This document shows positions 5,151 through 8,538 of a stretch of 8,538 bases of DNA, in pieces; within the stretch, counting starts at the first letter, position 1; every line of letters starts with the position of its first letter. The notes under the pieces were generated by a model. That model did not search any database. It was not told where the DNA came from and worked only from the letters and a program-made list of their open reading frames with translations. The stretch comes from JABCPE02 sp963517805. Its GTDB lineage: Bacteria > Bacteroidota > Bacteroidia > Flavobacteriales > Weeksellaceae. The stretch covers positions 1-8,538 of the forward strand of contig CAUQHD010000061.1 in assembly GCA_963517805.1 (NCBI GenBank), in the 5' to 3' direction. The translations under genes and the position numbers were made by a program.

Positions 5151-6095
5151 TTACTGAGGAGCGATAATGGAGAAATTCTTCGGATTTTTATTGTAATTAA
5201 GATGTTTTGATAAAGCATCTTTTATAAAAGACCCAAATTCATTGAGCATCTTTTGTTTATAAGTTGGTTTGTAATAAATGAGGCTGATTTCTCTGGAAGG
5301 GAAAGGTTTTTTAAAATGAAAAACTTTTTTCTTCTGCTCTTCCGAGAGCTGCTGCATGGCAAGTTCTGGTAGCACAGTGATGCCTCCTGTCTTGTCCACC
5401 ATCTTTATGAGAGTGCTGATGTTGGATGCTGAGAATTCCAAGTTTTTGGGTTTCAGTGAGTTTTCTCTTAGATGGCAGATGGTTTCCATTTGTTTTCTTA
5501 AGCAGTTTCCTTCTTCCAAAAGCCAAAATTTATCTGAATTAAAATCCTCAGAACCTATAAAATATTCATCTTTATTTTCATAAGAGGAATAAATCAGCAG
5601 TTCTTCATTAAAAAGAAAATCACTGAAAAATTCTTCTGTTTCATGATATGGAGTAGAAATGATACCTGCATCTATTTCGCCAGATTTTAGGGATTTTATG
5701 ATGTTTTCGGTATTCATTTCGTGGATGTTCATTTCTATTTTTTGGTTTTGATTTAGAAAATCAAAAATTTCGTTTGGAATGAGAAATCCAGAAACCGTAG
5801 GAATAATCCCAAGGTTGATTTTCCCAGCCAATACATTATTAAGTGAATGAGCTTTATTTTTCAGTTCTGTAATGTTATCCAGCACGGCTTTAGCAGAGGA
5901 AATAATCTCATCTCCAGCATCTGTGGTGCGGATGGGATGGGTGGTTCTGTCAAATATTTTTATACTAAGTTCATCTTCTAATTTTTGAATCATCGCGCTG
6001 AGTGTAGGCTGTGTGACATGACAAGCCAAAGCCGCCTTTCCAAAATGCTTGTATTTATCAACGGCGATGAGATATTCTAACTGCTGGATGTTCAT
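5151..6095 (-). CDS. oxyR: Peroxide-sensing LysR-type regulator OxyR
   Basis: A cytoplasmic LysR-type transcription factor that senses hydrogen peroxide by forming an intramolecular disulfide and then controls antioxidant genes. From the ATG at 6095 it is 314 residues (E. coli OxyR: 305). The N-terminal winged helix-turn-helix spans about 1-60 (MNIQQLEYLIAV, FGKAALACHVTQPTLSAMIQ), followed by a linker helix and the LysR substrate domain from about 90. Decisive evidence is LEEGNCLRKQMETIC, with Cys198 and Cys207 nine apart, matching E. coli Cys199 and Cys208. IPTVSGFLIP near 98-107 matches the peroxide-pocket segment with its conserved Thr, and GGITVLPE near 237-244 is typical of the family. 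A longer frame from 6155 is rejected: it would start inside the glyS terminator and upstream of a perfect -7 box. Its targets are not visible; no catalase, ahpC or dps gene is in the window. It stands between glyS and metK, without an obvious strong terminator after it. Confidence 0.92.
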   Translation of the reverse strand: MNIQQLEYLIAVDKYKHFGKAALACHVTQPTLSAMIQKLEDELSIKIFDRTTHPIRTTDAGDEIISSAKAVLDNITELKNKAHSLNNVLAGKINLGIIPTVSGFLIPNEIFDFLNQNQKIEMNIHEMNTENIIKSLKSGEIDAGIISTPYHETEEFFSDFLFNEELLIYSSYENKDEYFIGSEDFNSDKFWLLEEGNCLRKQMETICHLRENSLKPKNLEFSASNISTLIKMVDKTGGITVLPELAMQQLSEEQKKKVFHFKKPFPSREISLIYYKPTYKQKMLNEFGSFIKDALSKHLNYNKNPKNFSIIAPQ

Positions 6096-6115
6096 GATTC
6101 TAAATATTACACAAA

Positions 6116-6123
6116 CAAAGATA
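6116..6123 (-). promoter_or_regulatory. oxyR promoter -7 box
   Basis: TATCTTTG on the minus strand is a perfect TAnnTTTG box, about 20 nt before the oxyR ATG, giving a very short leader. No clear -33 TTTG was found; the -33 region is occupied by the T-run and stem of the glyS terminator. Confidence 0.6.
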
Positions 6124-6124
6124 C

Positions 6125-6165
6125 TAAAAAAATAAACCTCTGGATACATAAACATCCAAAGGTTT
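6125..6165 (-). terminator. Intrinsic terminator of glyS
   Basis: In the minus-strand transcript AAACCTTTGGAT (6165-6154) pairs with ATCCAGAGGTTT (6145-6134): 12 bp including one G-U wobble, an 8-nt loop, then TATTTTTTT (6133-6125). It begins 26 nt after the glyS stop. The T-run runs directly into the oxyR -7 box. Confidence 0.9.
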
Positions 6166-6191
6166 CTTGATATAAAAATTCAAATGAGAAA

Positions 6192-7733
6192 TTAAATCTT
6201 ACTAAGTAAGTTTCTAAAATTCACTTTGTTGTCTATGATTTGTCTCAGTTCAGAAACCGCTACACGCTCCTGCTCCATAGTATCACGGTGTCTTATCGTT
6301 ACCGTGTGGTCAGTAAGGGTGTCGTGGTCTATGGTAATACAGAAAGGCGTTCCTATGGCGTCTTGTCTTCTGTATCGCTTACCGATGCTGTCTTTGTCTT
6401 CATAGATAAGATTGAAATCATATTTCAAATCATTGAAGATTTTTTCTGCATATTCTCCCATTCCATCTTTTTTCATCAGTGGTAAAATGGCAGCCTTTAC
6501 AGGAGCAAGGGCAGGCGGCAAGGACAATACCGTTCTCTCTGAACCATCTTCTAAAACTTCATCTTTCAGGCAGTGAGAGAATAAAGCTAGGAATAATCGG
6601 TCTAATCCTACCGAAGTTTCCACCACATACGGAACATAGCTTTCGTTTCTTTCTGGGTCAAAATATTGTAATTTTTTCCCTGAATATCTTTCGTGAGCCG
6701 AAAGGTCAAAATCCGTTCTGGAGTGAATTCCTTCCAATTCTTTAAACCCAAATGGGAATTTGAATTCTATATCTGCCGCTGCATTGGCATAGTGAGCCAG
6801 TTTTTCGTGGTCATGGAATTTGTAGTTTTCTTCGCCAAGACCAAGGGCAAGATGCCAGTTTAGTCTCTTTTGTTTCCATTCTTCATAGAATTTTAGTTCT
6901 GTTCCTGGCGGCACGAAAAACTGCATCTCCATTTGTTCAAATTCTCTCATTCTGAAAATAAACTGTCTTGCAACAATCTCATTTCTAAATGCTTTACCAA
7001 TCTGTGCAATCCCGAAAGGAAGTTTGTGGCGTGAAGTTTTCTGAACATTGAGGTAATTCACAAAAATCCCTTGTGCCGTTTCTGGACGAAGGTAAAGGTC
7101 CATCGCGTTCTCGGCAGCAGCACCTAATTTAGTCCCGAACATCAGATTAAACTGTCTCACTTCCGTCCAGTTTTTAGAACCCGTGTCTGGGTCAGCTATT
7201 TCTAGTTCTTCTATCAGGGCTTTTACATCAGCTAGGTCGTTATTGTCCAGCGATTTAGCCATTCGGGAAAGAATGGTTTTTTGTTTTTCGCGGTATTCTA
7301 GTACTTTTGGATTAGTGGAAACGAATTGCGCCTCATCAAAAGCCTCACCGAAGCGTTTTTTAGCCTTTTCTATTTCTTTTTGGGCTTTATCTTCTAGTTT
7401 TGCGCAGTAGTCTTCTATCAAGACATCGGCGCGGAAACGCTTTTTGCTGTCTTTGTTGTCTATCAGTGGGTCGTTGAAAGCATCCACATGCCCGCTCGCT
7501 TTCCAAATGGTAGGATGCATAAAGATAGCACTGTCCAGCCCTACGATGTTTTCATTGAGCTGAATCATCGCTTTCCACCAATATTGTTTAATGTTGTTTT
7601 TTAGTTCTATACCATTTTGTCCGTAGTCGTATATTGCAGAAAGTCCATCATAAATCTCACTAGAAGGGAAAATAAATCCGTATTCCTTGGCGTGAGAAAT
7701 CACTTTCTTAAAAACATCTTCTTGCTTTGCCAT
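6192..7733 (-). CDS. glyS: Glycyl-tRNA synthetase (single-chain, dimeric type)
   Basis: A cytoplasmic class II aminoacyl-tRNA synthetase that charges tRNA-Gly with glycine using ATP. At 513 residues it is the single-polypeptide alpha2 type, not the separate alpha and beta chains (GlyQ/GlyS) of E. coli. Motif 1 lies around DSAIFMHPTIWKASGHVDAF (67-86), the glycine-enzyme segment LRPETAQGIFVNY at 215-227, motif 2 around AFRNEIVARQFIFRMREFEQ (248-267), and motif 3 ETSVGLDRLFLALF at 372-385. The anticodon-binding domain runs from about 405, with LAPVKAAILPL and YRRQDAIGTPFCITID (454-469). The region 105-190 is a charged helical insertion normal for this type. The start ATG is directly before MAKQEDVFKKV, the family's usual opening. 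A perfect -7 box lies upstream and a strong terminator downstream, so glyS is probably a single-gene unit. Confidence 0.97.
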   Translation of the reverse strand: MAKQEDVFKKVISHAKEYGFIFPSSEIYDGLSAIYDYGQNGIELKNNIKQYWWKAMIQLNENIVGLDSAIFMHPTIWKASGHVDAFNDPLIDNKDSKKRFRADVLIEDYCAKLEDKAQKEIEKAKKRFGEAFDEAQFVSTNPKVLEYREKQKTILSRMAKSLDNNDLADVKALIEELEIADPDTGSKNWTEVRQFNLMFGTKLGAAAENAMDLYLRPETAQGIFVNYLNVQKTSRHKLPFGIAQIGKAFRNEIVARQFIFRMREFEQMEMQFFVPPGTELKFYEEWKQKRLNWHLALGLGEENYKFHDHEKLAHYANAAADIEFKFPFGFKELEGIHSRTDFDLSAHERYSGKKLQYFDPERNESYVPYVVETSVGLDRLFLALFSHCLKDEVLEDGSERTVLSLPPALAPVKAAILPLMKKDGMGEYAEKIFNDLKYDFNLIYEDKDSIGKRYRRQDAIGTPFCITIDHDTLTDHTVTIRHRDTMEQERVAVSELRQIIDNKVNFRNLLSKI

Positions 7734-7749
7734 CGTTAAAAAATTTATG

Positions 7750-7757
7750 CAAAAATA
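7750..7757 (-). promoter_or_regulatory. glyS promoter -7 box
   Basis: TATTTTTG on the minus strand is a perfect TAnnTTTG box, 16 nt before the glyS ATG. The nearest TTTTTTTG (7789-7782) is 24 nt away, slightly beyond the usual spacing, and forms the T-run of the preceding terminator. Confidence 0.55.
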
Positions 7758-7781
7758 AGGATTTTAGTTTAATATTCTATA

Positions 7782-7813
7782 CAAAAAAACACTCTCCATT
7801 CAGAGAGTGTTTT
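7782..7813 (-). terminator. Intrinsic terminator of the right-hand secreted-protein gene
   Basis: AAAACACTCTC (7786-7796) and GAGAGTGTTTT (7803-7813) pair perfectly over 11 bp around a 6-nt loop. Seven T residues follow on the minus strand (7789-7783). It lies 8 nt past the stop codon of the gene ending at 7822 and before the glyS promoter. Confidence 0.9.
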
Positions 7814-7821
7814 GTATTTTA

Positions 7822-8538
7822 TTAATCCATTCTTTCAAGGAAAGCTTCTAATTTGTTCTTGTAGGTATTGTCTGTAATCCCTGTACCAGAATTTTGACCT
7901 CCTTGTGAAAATTGAAGTTCAGAGAAGTTGACCCCATCTCTTCTTCCTACCAACAGAGTAATTACCCATGAACCATTAACTTCAGTTCCTCTCGTATTAC
8001 TATACTGAGGGGCTGCCACAAGATCCATATTAGCATAGTCGGCTTGTATTGCCCAATTGGCTCCTGACTGTTTTAATATCACTGTAGGAGGAGCAATTCT
8101 AGAACTATATGAAACAGAACTATTACGCACAGCAGGAACCCCAGTACTTCCTACGAGCATTACTAAATTACCTGCTGATGTTGGGAGCTTAAAGGATGCA
8201 CTCATTATGGCTACGGCATATTTATTATAATTAATTCCTGTATCAAAATTAGCAATCCAGTCTCCTTTTACATCATTAATAGTGATGGTAAGGATACTCG
8301 TATTATTAGTAAAAGGAACTCCTTGGTAGACATCTCCTACTTTATCTATTATCAGAGGTCTATAATCATCATAACTTACAGTAGATGTTGGATTTCCTCC
8401 TAAATCTGCATCCATAGCAGAATTCACATTTGCACTATGTTTAGGCGTGCCTGCCAATCTAAGGACGGGTTTTCCGTTATTAGCAGCAGTGTTTTTTATA
8501 GTTAATGTTCTTGTAGGAATATCAGTATTGATTCCTAC
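7822..8538 (-). CDS. Secreted or surface protein with VGINT-type N-terminus (5' end outside window)
   Basis: The reading frame is open to the window edge, so 238 residues of the C-terminal part are visible. A TTG at 8457 is only an internal Leu codon: 27 more in-frame codons precede it, beginning VGINTDIPTRTLTIKNTA. VGINT or VGIGT followed by a TLTI/LHV-like strand is the usual start of mature secreted proteins in Flavobacteriia, right after a signal peptide ending in AQ or GQ, so the true start is probably only 20-25 codons beyond the edge. The rest is rich in Ser, Thr, Asn, Gly and Val, with short beta-strand-like segments (SILTITINDVKGDW, GSWVITLLVGRRDG), no cysteine, and no C-terminal sorting domain; it ends in KNKLEAFLERMD. 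It could be a surface or appendage-like beta-rich protein resembling tail-fibre or S74-associated stalks, but no function is assigned. Its base composition is not obviously foreign. Confidence 0.8.
   Translation of the reverse strand, partial: VGINTDIPTRTLTIKNTAANNGKPVLRLAGTPKHSANVNSAMDADLGGNPTSTVSYDDYRPLIIDKVGDVYQGVPFTNNTSILTITINDVKGDWIANFDTGINYNKYAVAIMSASFKLPTSAGNLVMLVGSTGVPAVRNSSVSYSSRIAPPTVILKQSGANWAIQADYANMDLVAAPQYSNTRGTEVNGSWVITLLVGRRDGVNFSELQFSQGGQNSGTGITDNTYKNKLEAFLERMD

Noticed and set aside
6096..6155. Longer OxyR start adding 20 N-terminal residues
   Set aside because: The extension lies across the glyS terminator stem and the perfect oxyR -7 box, has no family similarity, and MNIQQLEYL at 6095 is the standard LysR opening.
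6240..6745. Two plus-strand open frames inside glyS
   Set aside because: Both are antisense to conserved glycyl-tRNA synthetase domains and show no domain signature.

Overview
The window reads as chromosomal DNA of a low-GC member of the Bacteroidota, most likely class Flavobacteriia and perhaps the Chryseobacterium/Riemerella/Bergeyella group. Three things point there. The promoters have the flavobacterial form (TAnnTTTG at -7) rather than sigma70 boxes. The starts lack strong Shine-Dalgarno sequences and follow A-rich leaders. The right-hand gene begins with a VGINT segment of the kind seen just after the signal peptide in many flavobacterial secreted proteins. The genus is inference only.

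Layout, left half (plus strand): the tail of a UspA-type stress protein and its terminator; then a tight run of sufS (SUF cysteine desulfurase), a Gfo/Idh/MocA NAD(P)-dependent dehydrogenase with a GnnA-like VERYNP motif, and a secreted protein of unknown function; then a small, very acidic conserved-looking protein with its own promoter. A shared bidirectional terminator closes this side.

Right half (minus strand, read right to left): the C-terminal 238 residues of a secreted or surface protein cut by the window edge and its terminator; glyS (glycyl-tRNA synthetase), its terminator fused to the next promoter; oxyR with both redox cysteines at the Escherichia coli positions; and metK (S-adenosylmethionine synthetase) behind a leader of about 140 nt.

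The most interesting part is the metK leader. A strong promoter is followed by a near-consensus SAM-II type riboswitch aptamer (P1 stem, AUUUG, UUGCAA, L3 and GCUAAAA elements, CUG/CAG pseudoknot), so the enzyme that makes SAM is probably under feedback control by SAM. Between aptamer and metK lie an 8-codon open frame whose AUG sits in the aptamer core, an alternative hairpin that uses the aptamer's CUAAAA, and a perfect 14-bp inverted repeat whose 3' arm ends 3 nt before the metK AUG and would hide its ribosome landing site. Together these suggest an expression platform unlike the classical SAM-II arrangement, in which the pseudoknot itself blocks the ribosome site of the regulated gene.

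Functionally the window mixes sulfur metabolism (sufS, metK), peroxide sensing (oxyR), translation (glyS) and envelope or secreted proteins. No mobile element, CRISPR array, tRNA or rRNA was seen. No gene-free stretch exceeds 300 bases; the longest is the 184-nt metK leader region.
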